This document shows, one piece after another, positions 48,055 through 56,585 of a stretch of DNA of 64,000 nt (position 1 is its first letter; the number at the start of each line of letters is the position of its first letter). Both the position numbers and the translations under genes were made by a program. The notes beneath the pieces were generated by a model. The model searched no databases and was not told where the DNA came from. It was given only the letters and a program-made list of their open reading frames with translations. The stretch lies in contig NZ_MLQR01000004.1 of assembly GCF_001866005.1 (NCBI RefSeq), positions 166,458-230,457 of the forward strand. The letters run 5' to 3'. Source of the stretch: Anaerobacillus alkalilacustris. GTDB lineage: Bacteria; Bacillota; Bacilli; Bacillales; Anaerobacillaceae.

Positions 48055-48084
48055 TTGACAAATAATATGACATTATGATATGAT
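48055..48084 (+). promoter_or_regulatory. Promoter of the tRNA cluster
   Basis: TTGACA, 18 nt, TATGAT, about 20 nt before the first tRNA. Confidence 0.75.
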
Positions 48085-48105
48085 AAATCTTGTCTTTGGT
48101 TTTAT

Positions 48106-48180
48106 TCCACAGTAGCTCAGTGGTAGAGCAATCGGCTGTTAACCGATCGGTCGTAGGTTCGAGTCCTACCTGTGGAGCCA
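48106..48180 (+). tRNA. tRNA-Asn(GTT)
   Basis: A complete cloverleaf with acceptor TCCACAG / CTGTGGA, anticodon loop CTGTTAA (GTT), T arm GTAGGTTCGAGTCCTAC and encoded CCA. Confidence 0.95.
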
Positions 48181-48185
48181 TATAT

Positions 48186-48262
48186 GGCGGCGTGGCTCAG
48201 CTGGCTAGAGCGTACGGTTCATACCCGTGAGGTCGGGGGTTCGACTCCCTCCGCCGCTACCA
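48186..48262 (+). tRNA. tRNA-Met(CAT), elongator
   Basis: Acceptor GGCGGCG pairs with CGCCGCT (G1-T72 wobble), anticodon loop TTCATAC, CCA encoded. The paired acceptor end excludes the initiator (C1-A72) and the sequence resembles Bacillus elongator Met. Confidence 0.88.
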
Positions 48263-48277
48263 TTCATTTAATCACAT

Positions 48278-48354
48278 GGCGGTTGTGGCGAAGTGGTTAA
48301 CGCACCGGATTGTGGCTCCGGCATTCGTGGGTTCGATTCCCATCAATCGCCCCA
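48278..48354 (+). tRNA. tRNA-His(GTG)
   Basis: Anticodon loop TTGTGGC (GTG). The extra G at -1 pairs with C73, the histidine identity element. CCA is encoded. Confidence 0.95.
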
Positions 48355-48373
48355 TTTAATATTGATATAAATT

Positions 48374-48450
48374 GGACCCTTAGCTCAGTTGGTTAGAGCT
48401 ACCGGCTCATAACCGGTTGGTCGTAGGTTCGAGTCCTACAGGGTCCACCA
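48374..48450 (+). tRNA. tRNA-Ile2(CAT), probable lysidine-modified
   Basis: Acceptor GGACCCT / AGGGTCC, anticodon CAT in CTCATAA, CCA encoded. The body matches Bacillus minor isoleucine tRNA, which reads AUA after TilS modification of C34, and differs from the elongator Met next to it. Confidence 0.8.
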
Positions 48451-48459
48451 TATGAAATT

Positions 48460-48552
48460 GGAGGAATACCCAAGTTCGGCTGAAGGGATCGGTCTTGAAA
48501 ACCGACAGGCGGGTTAAACCGCGCGGGGGTTCGAATCCCTCTTCCTCCGCCA
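48460..48552 (+). tRNA. tRNA-Ser(TGA)
   Basis: A 93-nt class II tRNA with long variable arm, anticodon loop CTTGAAA (TGA), acceptor GGAGGAA / TTCCTCC and encoded CCA. Confidence 0.95.
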
Positions 48553-48613
48553 GAATACATAATCAACGATTTATTTGTTCATCATAGGATTGAGCAGATA
48601 GGTCGTTTTTTTT

Positions 48614-48660
48614 ACTTTCCACTATTATGGGACAGAAGCGTTTCACCGCAAAATTTTAAT
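48614..48660 (+). repeat. Remnant of family B element
   Basis: ACTTTCCACTATTATGGGAC is followed by AGAAGCGTTTCACCGCAAAA and resembles the left part of the 28943 copy. Very degraded. Confidence 0.3.
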
Positions 48661-48722
48661 TTAGAAGTCGAAGGTAAGAAACTCTAAAATAAAAATGTCT
48701 TTTAAGAAAGGGAGGGAATGAC

Positions 48723-49034
48723 TTGTACGTAACATTTTCATCAAGTGCTCAAAAATTTTTACGTAAATACTTAAAGCAAGACGATAAATTAATATTATTT
48801 TATGATACAGATGGATGTGGATGTGCGGTAAATGGGGTTCCGGTCTTACACGTTTTATCTGGAATTGGTGAAGAAAATTTACAAAAGATAGAAACGAACA
48901 GTATTCCTCTTTTTATGTATTCGAAACATACAGTTTTCTTTGATGAATTATTGGAAATAGTTTACCAAGATCTTAAATTAAAGCTAGTGAGCAAAAATCA
49001 GATTTTTACTCACCACCTACAAGTTAAACAATAG
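48723..49034 (+). CDS. HesB/IscA-like iron-sulfur biosynthesis domain protein (YqkB-like)
   Basis: The 103-residue protein has YDTDGCGCAVNGVPVLHVLS and a YSKHTVFFDELLEIVYQD segment, as in B. subtilis YqkB. The GCGC pair could hold an Fe-S cluster, but the full three-cysteine A-type set is not present. The TTG start at 48723 follows AAAGGGAGGG. The 3' end overlaps uppP on the opposite strand by 11 nt. Confidence 0.82.
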   Translation: MYVTFSSSAQKFLRKYLKQDDKLILFYDTDGCGCAVNGVPVLHVLSGIGEENLQKIETNSIPLFMYSKHTVFFDELLEIVYQDLKLKLVSKNQIFTHHLQVKQ

Positions 49035-49851
49035 AAACATCTTGGATGTAAAACCAAACGAAAAGGCCTAGAATAATACAGTAAAGGGCAAAAAACGATA
49101 GTTTTGTACGGTTAACCATAGCGATCAACCATTTTATACCTATTAGTGCAAATAGGAAGCTACCTAGGAAAGCAATTGTTGTCTCTAATAGGTATGTTTC
49201 AAAATAAACTCGTGACATTTTCGGTACCTCAAAGACTGAAATACCTAAAATAAGTGGTATCGATAGTAGGAATGAATAACGTACTGCTGTCTCCTTATTT
49301 AATCCACACCATAATGCCGTTACTAATGTACTACCAGCCCTTGAGATGCCGGGTAAAATTGCAAGTGCTTGCCCAATTCCTACAATTAACCCGTCCTTCC
49401 ATGTCATTTCCCTTATTGAACGTTTTCCAGGTCTAATACCATGCTCAATTAAAAATAAGAAAAGACCTGTAATAATTAATGAAACACCTATAGTCGCAGT
49501 ATTAGTAATGTTTTTTCCTAATAGATCTTCAAATAACTTTCCAAGTACAGCGGTCACAAAAGTAGCTATTATAATAAGCCAACCGAAGCGGTAATGCACT
49601 CGGTTTTCTTTTTTGTTTAAAAATAAATAAGAAATAAATCCAATCATAACTTCTTTTATTTCTTTCCGAAAATAAATAGTAACTGCTAATAAAGAAGCAA
49701 AATGCAATAACACTTCGAACTCTAGTTGATTCCCCTCTACGTTAATTCCTAATAAATGTTGAACGATTACTAAATGTGCTGAGCTAGAAATAGGTAGAAA
49801 CTCTGATAGTCCTTGAACAATTCCTAAAAGCAATGCTTCAAACCAGTTCAT
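49024..49851 (-). CDS. uppP: Undecaprenyl-diphosphate phosphatase
   Basis: The 275-residue protein has about eight membrane helices and both active-site motifs: GLSEFLPISSSAHLVI (residues 15-30) and LPGISRAGSTLVTALWCGL. It dephosphorylates undecaprenyl-PP to recycle the cell-wall lipid carrier and confers bacitracin tolerance when overexpressed. AGGAGGAT precedes the ATG. It fits functionally with DgkA (11433) and PbpA (52750). Confidence 0.95.
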   Translation of the reverse strand: MNWFEALLLGIVQGLSEFLPISSSAHLVIVQHLLGINVEGNQLEFEVLLHFASLLAVTIYFRKEIKEVMIGFISYLFLNKKENRVHYRFGWLIIIATFVTAVLGKLFEDLLGKNITNTATIGVSLIITGLFLFLIEHGIRPGKRSIREMTWKDGLIVGIGQALAILPGISRAGSTLVTALWCGLNKETAVRYSFLLSIPLILGISVFEVPKMSRVYFETYLLETTIAFLGSFLFALIGIKWLIAMVNRTKLSFFALYCIILGLFVWFYIQDVSIV

Positions 49852-50030
49852 CTTATCCTCCTCATAACCTTAATTTAGCCTGTCTATATATGTATAAATG
49901 GAAGATAGAAAAAAATGCTTAAAATATATATTAATGAAAAAACTGATAGATGGGTATTGTATATAAAGGGTAAAAAAGTATTTTTTATCGATAGTAAATA
50001 AAAAAGTTTAGAAAGTTTAAGTTGTTTTGT

Positions 50031-50059
50031 TTGAAACGCTCAATTAATTCTGCTAATGT
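50031..50059 (+). promoter_or_regulatory. SigA-type promoter of sodA
   Basis: TTGAAA, 17 nt, TAATGT, about 70 nt before the sodA start. Confidence 0.45.
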
Positions 50060-50136
50060 AGAAATTGGAAAAGGAATTACTAAAACTTTCAAGTTTTAGA
50101 AAACTTCATAAATGGATTATTAAGGAGGATATTTAA

Positions 50137-50748
50137 ATGGCAAAATTTACATTACCTGAATTACCTTATTCTTTTGATGCACTAACTCCTCATATTGATG
50201 AAGAGACAATGAAAATTCATCATGGAAGACACCATAACACGTATGTAACAAACTTAAACAATGCTCTAGAAGGTCATGCTGAATTAGCTGATAAAAGTTT
50301 AGAAGAATTAATAAGCGATTTAGATGCTTTACCAGAGACTATTCGTACTGCAGTAAGAAATAACGGTGGCGGTCACGCTAACCACAGTCTATTTTGGGAG
50401 GTAATGTCACCAAATGGTGGTGGTGAACCTACAGGAGAACTTGCTGATGCAATAACGGCTGCATTCGGAAGCTTTGATGCTTTTAAAGAAGAATTTGCTA
50501 AAGCTGCAACTACCCGTTTTGGTTCTGGATGGGCATGGTTAATTGTAGACAATGGAAAAGTAGCAGTTACAAGTACGCCAAATCAAGATACGCCTATTAT
50601 GGAAGGGAAAACACCTATTTTAGGTCTTGATGTTTGGGAGCATGCTTATTATTTAAATTATCAGAACAAACGTCCTGATTATATTTCAGCATTTTGGAAT
50701 GTTGTAAATTGGGATGAAGTTTCAAAACGTTATAGTGCTGCAAAATAA
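50137..50748 (+). CDS. sodA: Superoxide dismutase, Mn type
   Basis: The 203-residue protein has metal ligands H28, H83, D165 (LDVWEHAYY) and H169 in the usual positions. [11 protein letters not shown] and the Mn-type [12 protein letters not shown] segments favour manganese. It removes superoxide in the cytosol. AAGGAGG precedes the ATG, and a perfect terminator follows. A Mn importer core is encoded at 29840-31455. Confidence 0.97.
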   Translation: MAKFTLPELPYSFDALTPHIDEETMKIHHGRHHNTYVTNLNNALEGHAELADKSLEELISDLDALPETIRTAVRNNGGGHANHSLFWEVMSPNGGGEPTGELADAITAAFGSFDAFKEEFAKAATTRFGSGWAWLIVDNGKVAVTSTPNQDTPIMEGKTPILGLDVWEHAYYLNYQNKRPDYISAFWNVVNWDEVSKRYSAAK

Positions 50749-50758
50749 TAATTACTGT

Positions 50759-50793
50759 GATAGGACTAGTTCAAATTTGAACTAGTCCTATTT
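50759..50793 (+). terminator. Terminator after sodA
   Basis: Perfect stem ATAGGACTAGTTCAA / TTGAACTAGTCCTAT followed by TT. Confidence 0.85.
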
Positions 50794-50799
50794 AACAGT

Positions 50800-50954
50800 A
50801 TCAGAATTTATAAATTTCTAACTTGGAAAATGGCTAGCTCCAGGCGCCATCGGCTCGATCACTTCAGACCTTCTCTTTCGGTCAAAAACCCGACCGCTAC
50901 GAGCAGGTCTTCCAGTGTTTGTCGCCGATAGGCGGGCGCCTTGCGCTTTTCTTG
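50800..50954 (+). repeat. Family A repeat, copy 9 (short, type I ends)
   Basis: About 155 bp. Left CCAGGCGCCATCGGCTCGAT and right GCCGATAGGCGGGCGCCTTG. The core is short with CCGACCGCTACGAGCAGGTC. Directly adjacent to copy 10. Confidence 0.92.
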
Positions 50955-50956
50955 TA

Positions 50957-51110
50957 GTATCAGAATTTATAAGTTTCTAACTCGGAAACTGTCTAGCTTC
51001 AGCGCCTACGAGCTCGGTCACTTCAGTCCTTTTCGGAAGCCAAAGAGCGGCTTCTGTCAAAGGCCTTCCAGTGCCTTTCGCTCGTGACCAAGGCGCTTGC
51101 GCTTTTCTTG
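50957..51110 (+). repeat. Family A repeat, copy 10 (short, type II ends)
   Basis: About 154 bp. Left CAGCGCCTACGAGCTCGGTC and right CTCGTGACCAAGGCGCTTGC. It is in direct tandem with copy 9, separated by 2-5 bp, and has the opposite end type. Confidence 0.92.
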
Positions 51111-51130
51111 TTATGTATACTTTTGTTAGT

Positions 51131-51170
51131 CTTAAGGGTAGTAAGTCCAATGATTGAAGTTCAACTTTAT
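51131..51170 (+). repeat. Remnant of family B element (right end only)
   Basis: CTTAAGGGTAGTAAGTCCAA and TGATTGAAGTTCAACTTTAT match the right-hand part of family B. Confidence 0.4.
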
Positions 51171-51286
51171 AGGCGAGATGCGTTAAGATAATTTCTCGCT
51201 CTCAAAAACTTCCATTTACCATTTAATAAGTATAAGCGTCAAAATTTTAGACAAACTAGCTATGAAGTGGTAAAGGGGAGTCGGAA

Positions 51287-52582
51287 ATGAAACAGATTTT
51301 AAAAAAATTTCTCGGTGAAGTTGAAGTTAATCGTGATTTAACCCTCCTTTTAATCATTGGTGGATTATATGCATTAAGTATTGCTTTATCGAATACATTC
51401 GTAAACGTTTACTTGTGGAAGCAATCTGGGGAGTTTACTCATATTGCTCTATACAATTTAGCGTCTGTAGTTATGCAACCATTAACCTTTATATTAGCAG
51501 GTAGATGGGCGAAAAAAATTGACAGAGTAATTGTACTACGGTTAGGAGTATCCTTCCTATCCGTTTTCTTTTTCACTGTTTTGTTTTTAGGAGAAAAGGC
51601 TAGTAGCTATTTGCTTTTATTAGGTGCGCTATTAGGTATTGGTTTTGGATTTTATTGGTTAGCTTTTAATGTTTTAACATTTGAAATTACTGAGCCTGAA
51701 ACACGTGATTTTTTTAATGGATTTTTAGGGTTAGTGACATCATTTGCAGGAATGATTGGTCCGATATTGGCAGGATTCCTTATTACAAAAATGGAAAAGT
51801 TAATTGGTTATAAAGTAATTTTTGGTATTTCCTTAACACTATTTGTTGGTGCAGTAATTTTGAGCTTTTTACTTAAAAGGCGTCCAGCAACTGGTAAATT
51901 TGATTTTATTCGAATTCTTAAGGAACGAAAAAATAGTAAGAATTGGAGGAATGTTTTATATGCTCATTTCTTTCAAGGATTACGTGAAGGTACTTTTGTA
52001 TTTGTCATAGTTGTATGGGTTTATATTGCAACAAATAGTGAGTTAGCTATCGGCACGTATGGGTTAGTTGCTTCAGCTGTATCTTTTGTAACTTATTATA
52101 TTGTTGGACGCTTTATAAAACCGCACTTTCGAAAAAAAGCTATTTTAATTGGTGGTGTTGGTTTATTTTTAGCTATCTTCTTAATTGTTAGGGATTTAAC
52201 ATTTACACGTTTGATTATGTATGGTGTAGCAATTTCGTTGTCTTATCCTATTTTGCTTGTTCCCTATATATCAATCACATATGATGTAATTGGTCGAGGT
52301 TGGAAAGCGGCAGAAATGAGAGTAGAATATATTGTTGTAAGAGAGTTATTTTTAAATAGTGGACGAATCTTTTCAATATTAATGTTCATGTTAACTGTAA
52401 CACTATTTGATGAACAAAAAGGAATACCGATATTGCTCTTAATTTTAGGAGCGGGCCACATGGTTATTTACTTATTCATAAGAAAAGTAAACATTGAAAA
52501 TAGCAATAAAGGGGGAGAAGAATACTCCTTACCAAGAAATAAGAAACAAGGTGAAGGAGAAAACGATGGTGCGCCTATATAA
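51287..52582 (+). CDS. yqgE: MFS transporter YqgE
   Basis: The 431-residue protein has about 12 membrane helices and sits between sodA and pbpA, exactly where B. subtilis yqgE is. It begins with a cytoplasmic stretch (KKFLGEVEVNRDLTLLLIIG), has GRWAKKIDRVIVLRLG between helices 2 and 3, and ends in a charged tail. Substrate unknown. The ATG follows AAAGGGGAG. Confidence 0.88.
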   Translation: MKQILKKFLGEVEVNRDLTLLLIIGGLYALSIALSNTFVNVYLWKQSGEFTHIALYNLASVVMQPLTFILAGRWAKKIDRVIVLRLGVSFLSVFFFTVLFLGEKASSYLLLLGALLGIGFGFYWLAFNVLTFEITEPETRDFFNGFLGLVTSFAGMIGPILAGFLITKMEKLIGYKVIFGISLTLFVGAVILSFLLKRRPATGKFDFIRILKERKNSKNWRNVLYAHFFQGLREGTFVFVIVVWVYIATNSELAIGTYGLVASAVSFVTYYIVGRFIKPHFRKKAILIGGVGLFLAIFLIVRDLTFTRLIMYGVAISLSYPILLVPYISITYDVIGRGWKAAEMRVEYIVVRELFLNSGRIFSILMFMLTVTLFDEQKGIPILLLILGAGHMVIYLFIRKVNIENSNKGGEEYSLPRNKKQGEGENDGAPI

Positions 52583-52749
52583 GAAATGATACCTTTTAAT
52601 GAAATATCGAATGAGTAAACTAGATAAGAATACATCCATCTTAAATTACAATATAAGGCACCTATTACTAGGTGTCTATTTGTGTGTTTTTTAGTATAAT
52701 AAATAAGTGTGGTTTTAAATAAGGATTGGTAAAGAAAGGAAGTGCATAA

Positions 52750-54849
52750 ATGAGCAAAAGAAAGAAAAAAACTCATATGCCCGTCCGTTTAAATATACTT
52801 TTTTTCGTCGTGTTTTTACTATTTTCTGCTCTTATTTTACGTTTAGGGGTTGTACAAATTGTTCAAGGAGAAGAGTATCAACGGAAATTAGAGCGGACGG
52901 TTAATGTGATAGCAAAAAATGAAGCTCCAAGAGGAGTGATGTATGATAGGTTTGGTCATACAGTTGTTGAAAATAAACTTGTTTTAATGGTCACATATAC
53001 GAATGCCAATGTTTCAAATGAAGAGAAATTGCGCGTTGCTGAAAGATTAAATGAATTAATCGATGTCGATACGAATAAAGTTACTGAACGTGACATGAAA
53101 GACTATTGGATTATAACGAATCGCGAAGAGGCGAATAACTTAGTAACTCGTGATGAAATGCGTGAATTAGAAAATGACGCCATGGATATATATAGGCTAC
53201 AACTTGATCGTATTACAGAGGAGCATCTAAATGAATTAACTGAAAAGGATATCGAGATTATTGCAATAAAAAGGGAGTTTGACAGGGGATTTGCCCATAC
53301 TCCACAACGTGTGACAGAAGTCACATATGAAGAGGCTGCTAGAGTTCTTGAGCACTTATCTGAGATGCCAGGTATCGATATCATAAGAGATTCAGAACGA
53401 AACTATGTATATGGTAGTAGTTTTAGACAGTTTTTTGGTGGGGTAGGATCCATTCCAAGAGATTCAATTGATTTTTATTTGTCAAGAGGATATTACCGTA
53501 GTGATCAAGTCGGTATAAGCCAACTGGAACAACAATATGAAGATGTATTAAGAGGTGATAAAGAAGTTTTAGAGCACGTCCTTGATGGTTCAGGAAGACT
53601 TATTGATCAACCGATTGAAACACCGGGGCAAAGAGGAAAAGATTTAATTCTTACCGTAGATATGGAGTTACAACAACACGTAGAAAAAATAGTTTATGAT
53701 GAAATCCAACGCTTGAAATCGATGAATGGTTTCTTAGGAGTACCAGCAGCGTATGTGGTCCTAATCGAGCCCTATACCGGTGAAGTCTTAGCGATGTCAG
53801 GTTTTAGAGAAAATAGTCAAACCAATAATTTGAGTTCTTATGAAATAGGGAATATTTATAATGCCTTCGAAATGGGTTCAGCTGTAAAGGGAGCAACGGT
53901 TTTAACAGGTTTTCAAGAAGGAGTAGCACAACCAGGAACGTTTTTTAATGATCGAACTATAAATATAGGTGGACAGCGTATGAGTTCAGTTTCAGCTATG
54001 GGAAGAATAAATGATTTAACCGCCCTTGAACGTTCTTCAAATGTTTATATGGCTGAAATTGCGATGGCATTAGGTGGAACATATAATCACGCACAAGGTC
54101 GTTGGTCAGGTAACATTCCAATTGGTTACGAAACCATGCGTTATAACTTTAATCAGTTCGGTTTAGGTGTAAAAACGGGTATTGACCTTCCGTCAGAGGC
54201 TACGGGTTTTAATGGTGGTATTCCAAATACGATTGGGAACCTTCTGTATTTTTCAATTGGCCAGTTTGATACGTATACTCCTCTACAGATGGCTCAGTAT
54301 ACGGCAACAATTGCTAATGGTGGATATCGAATATCACCTCGTCTTGTTAGAGAAATTCGAGAACCGAGTACAATAGAAGGTGAACTAGGCAATGTTGTCA
54401 AACAATTTGCGCCAAATGTATTAAATCGAATAGATATGAAGGATGATTATATAAAAAGAGTTCAAGAGGGTTTTAGACTTGTTGTTCACGGTTCGCGTGG
54501 GACTGCAAGAGCTCTTAGTAATAATTCTTACAAGGTTGCTGGGAAAACAGGGACTTCCCAATTATTTTTTGTCCGTGATGCCAATAACAATGTTATTCGT
54601 GATCGGAGTGGAAATGCAATTAGAGGTAATAACCAAATATTTGTTGGATATGCACCTTTTGATAATCCAGAGGTTGCTTTTGCAGTAATTGTTCCTGATT
54701 TGAGAATTGATAACTCTGGAAGGATGGGAAGGCCAGCTAATAATATATCAGGCAGTATTTTAGATGTGTATTTTTCATTAAAGTCTGAAAGGAATGGACC
54801 AAGGACTTCAAATAACAATCATTCAAATGATATTGATAATGGTGAATAA
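52750..54849 (+). CDS. pbpA: Class B penicillin-binding protein PbpA (PBP2-like transpeptidase)
   Basis: The 699-residue protein has an N-terminal membrane anchor (about 14-36), a dimerisation domain (about 40-280) and a transpeptidase domain (about 290-680). Active-site motifs: SAVK (about 377, catalytic serine), SSN (about 432) and KTGTS (about 598). By orthology with YqgF/PbpA it cross-links lateral wall and spore outgrowth peptidoglycan. GAAAGGAAG precedes the ATG. Confidence 0.94.
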   Translation: MSKRKKKTHMPVRLNILFFVVFLLFSALILRLGVVQIVQGEEYQRKLERTVNVIAKNEAPRGVMYDRFGHTVVENKLVLMVTYTNANVSNEEKLRVAERLNELIDVDTNKVTERDMKDYWIITNREEANNLVTRDEMRELENDAMDIYRLQLDRITEEHLNELTEKDIEIIAIKREFDRGFAHTPQRVTEVTYEEAARVLEHLSEMPGIDIIRDSERNYVYGSSFRQFFGGVGSIPRDSIDFYLSRGYYRSDQVGISQLEQQYEDVLRGDKEVLEHVLDGSGRLIDQPIETPGQRGKDLILTVDMELQQHVEKIVYDEIQRLKSMNGFLGVPAAYVVLIEPYTGEVLAMSGFRENSQTNNLSSYEIGNIYNAFEMGSAVKGATVLTGFQEGVAQPGTFFNDRTINIGGQRMSSVSAMGRINDLTALERSSNVYMAEIAMALGGTYNHAQGRWSGNIPIGYETMRYNFNQFGLGVKTGIDLPSEATGFNGGIPNTIGNLLYFSIGQFDTYTPLQMAQYTATIANGGYRISPRLVREIREPSTIEGELGNVVKQFAPNVLNRIDMKDDYIKRVQEGFRLVVHGSRGTARALSNNSYKVAGKTGTSQLFFVRDANNNVIRDRSGNAIRGNNQIFVGYAPFDNPEVAFAVIVPDLRIDNSGRMGRPANNISGSILDVYFSLKSERNGPRTSNNNHSNDIDNGE

Positions 54850-54856
54850 ATTAAAC

Positions 54857-54897
54857 AGCCAGAGAAGACCGTCATGTTTTCTTTGGCTATTTTTTTT
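54857..54897 (+). terminator. Terminator after pbpA
   Basis: Stem AGCCAGAGAA / TTCTTTGGCT followed by ATTTTTTTT. Confidence 0.85.
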
Positions 54898-54954
54898 GAC
54901 AAGGAAAATGGCTCTATAATATTTGTTGGGGGGTAAAAAAATTACATTTAGATC

Positions 54955-55060
54955 AAGATGTTCAAGTGAACTCGTTTCAGCAAGCTGATACATTGGAAAA
55001 TCCCACCTACGCTACGCTTAGAGGTGGGGGTCTTTCACCCTAAAAAAATTCAGATAAATC
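54955..55060 (+). repeat. Solo structured element, family C (copy 2)
   Basis: GTGAACTCGTTTCAGCAAGC, then ATTGGAAAATCCCACCTACG and CTACGCTTAGAGGTGGGGGT. CCCACCT pairs with AGGTGGG. It is an inverted near-copy of 33735-33828, 21 kb away. Confidence 0.75.
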
Positions 55061-55071
55061 ATATCAAAAGG

Positions 55072-55413
55072 TTATCCTTCATTAAGAATATCATTTATTT
55101 TCTCAGGCCTAAATCCAGTTATTTGCTCTATTTCTTCATCAGTATAACCATTTTCGTAAAGGGATAAAATTTTATCTCTATCGTAGTAAATGGTTGAAGT
55201 CCTTTCATTAGTGAAATAATTATCATCTTGTCCAATTAAGATTTCCTCTTCTAATACTTTTATTTTCTTTTTTAATTGATATATTTCTTGCATTAAGGTA
55301 ATTGAGAAATTTTCTATTTGCTTTTCAACTTCCTTATTTTTATCTTTTTTAAAAAACGAAATTAAGAATAAAATGATTGATATAGAAAACATTGAAATAA
55401 TTGTATATTCCAT
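55072..55413 (-). CDS. Membrane-anchored coiled-coil protein with HTH-like tail
   Basis: The 113-residue protein has one N-terminal membrane helix (about 1-20), a Lys/Glu-rich coiled coil (about 25-60) and a C-terminal helix-turn-helix-like segment (ENGYTDEEIEQITGFRPEKI). The layout recalls SwrB/DUF6115-like Bacillus proteins, but similarity is too weak for a name. The ATG at 55413 follows AAGGAGG; the frame extends to 55452 without a better site. It is unlinked to its neighbours. The 55414-55913 gap beyond is AT-rich and empty as far as I can see. Confidence 0.7.
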   Translation of the reverse strand: MEYTIISMFSISIILFLISFFKKDKNKEVEKQIENFSITLMQEIYQLKKKIKVLEEEILIGQDDNYFTNERTSTIYYDRDKILSLYENGYTDEEIEQITGFRPEKINDILNEG

Positions 55414-55913
55414 AGTAAAAAACCTCCTTATATTAATAGTATAACTATACATTTATAACATAATAGACAAAAATAACAAGTCTTTAATATCTAGACCATT
55501 GCTTGTTTTTATTATTAAAGCTTGTCCAAACGTAGAACTGAAAAGAAGTAAAAAAATAAGAATTATTTACGACTCTTTGCTTTGTAAAAATAAAAAGAAT
55601 GTCACTTATGGAGGAAACGTATAAACATAATTAAAAGAAACACCAACTCGATTTGTCGATTTATCAAAAAAAATGTTATTTCTACCATTTTTACTTGTTT
55701 TTTTTAGCTAATTTAAAAAAATAATAGATGTCTAGTAGTGATGTAATAAAGGACAGACATTTTTCAACAAAATAGACTTCTTGTTGCAAGCCTATATCGA
55801 CTGTAATATTGTATTATAGATTATTGATTCTATGTGATAATTTCGTCATTAGATGAATATAAATATAGCTTGTATTATCGTTAGTAACTGCTTAGTAAAT
55901 AGAGGTGAAGAAT

Positions 55914-56573
55914 TTGATTATTGAAATTGAAAAAGTAATAGATGACGAATTATCAATAAAAGATAATAAAGTTAATTTATCTATTGGAAATATTAATAAT
56001 GGGTGGAATAAATATCAAAAAGAACATATTGGTTGTAAGTTATTTTTTTCAAATGATTATGGGGAAAAAAAAGACTTATTTAAATATGGTCAAAATTCAG
56101 AGTTGGAAGATCGTCGTGATGTTGATCAGTGTGTGCTAATGGTTCAGTCCCCATGTGCTTTGTTTTGCTATTGGGATATTTCAAAAAGAAAGAAAAAAAT
56201 GATTGAGCATCACTTAAATGGTGAATGGAGTAGTTTTGAAAAGAAATTAAGGATTTATGATATAACCGCTATTTTCTTTAATGGCCATAATGCACATCGC
56301 TATCAAGATTTTTCCTTTAATGAAGCATCCAATCAATGTTTTTTTGATAACTTACTACCAAATAGAACCTACTGTGTAGATGTAGGAGTAGTTACCAGAG
56401 AAAGTAGTTTTTTTTCGTTACTTAGGTCGAATCCTGTTGATACACCTAGATCCTCACAGTTTGAAACTGGTTTATTTACAAAAGCAGTCTCTAATTGGAA
56501 AGAAGGAAAAAGAGATAATCCTGAGTGGTTAGAAGGCTTTAGTAGTTATTCATATTATGAAAAAGTAAAGTAA
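55914..56573 (+). CDS. DUF4912 domain protein
   Basis: The 219-residue protein starts at TTG 55914 behind AGAGGTGA. Its central part (QCVLMVQSPCALFCYWDISK ... LRIYDITAIFFNGHNAHRYQD ... LLPNRTYCVDVGV) is the DUF4912 domain, a beta-sandwich. The N-terminal 50 residues are low-complexity. DUF4912 genes recur beside GH57/GT4 glucan genes in Firmicutes, as here. I infer carbohydrate binding or an accessory role, which is unproven. The GH57-GT4 gene starts 12 bp downstream. Confidence 0.82.
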   Translation: MIIEIEKVIDDELSIKDNKVNLSIGNINNGWNKYQKEHIGCKLFFSNDYGEKKDLFKYGQNSELEDRRDVDQCVLMVQSPCALFCYWDISKRKKKMIEHHLNGEWSSFEKKLRIYDITAIFFNGHNAHRYQDFSFNEASNQCFFDNLLPNRTYCVDVGVVTRESSFFSLLRSNPVDTPRSSQFETGLFTKAVSNWKEGKRDNPEWLEGFSSYSYYEKVK

Positions 56574-56585
56574 GGAGTTAGTAAA

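Noticed and set aside
47918..48181. 87-codon minus-strand ORF over the tRNA-Asn gene
   Set aside because: It overlaps a clear tRNA and its promoter. The MAPQVGLEPTTDRLTADCS start is a known artefact of reading through a tRNA.
33735..55060. Recent inversion of the 21-kb segment between family C copies
   Set aside because: Order and direction of ispG, yqfZ, yqgB, sodA, yqgE and pbpA still follow B. subtilis, so there is no sign that it has inverted.
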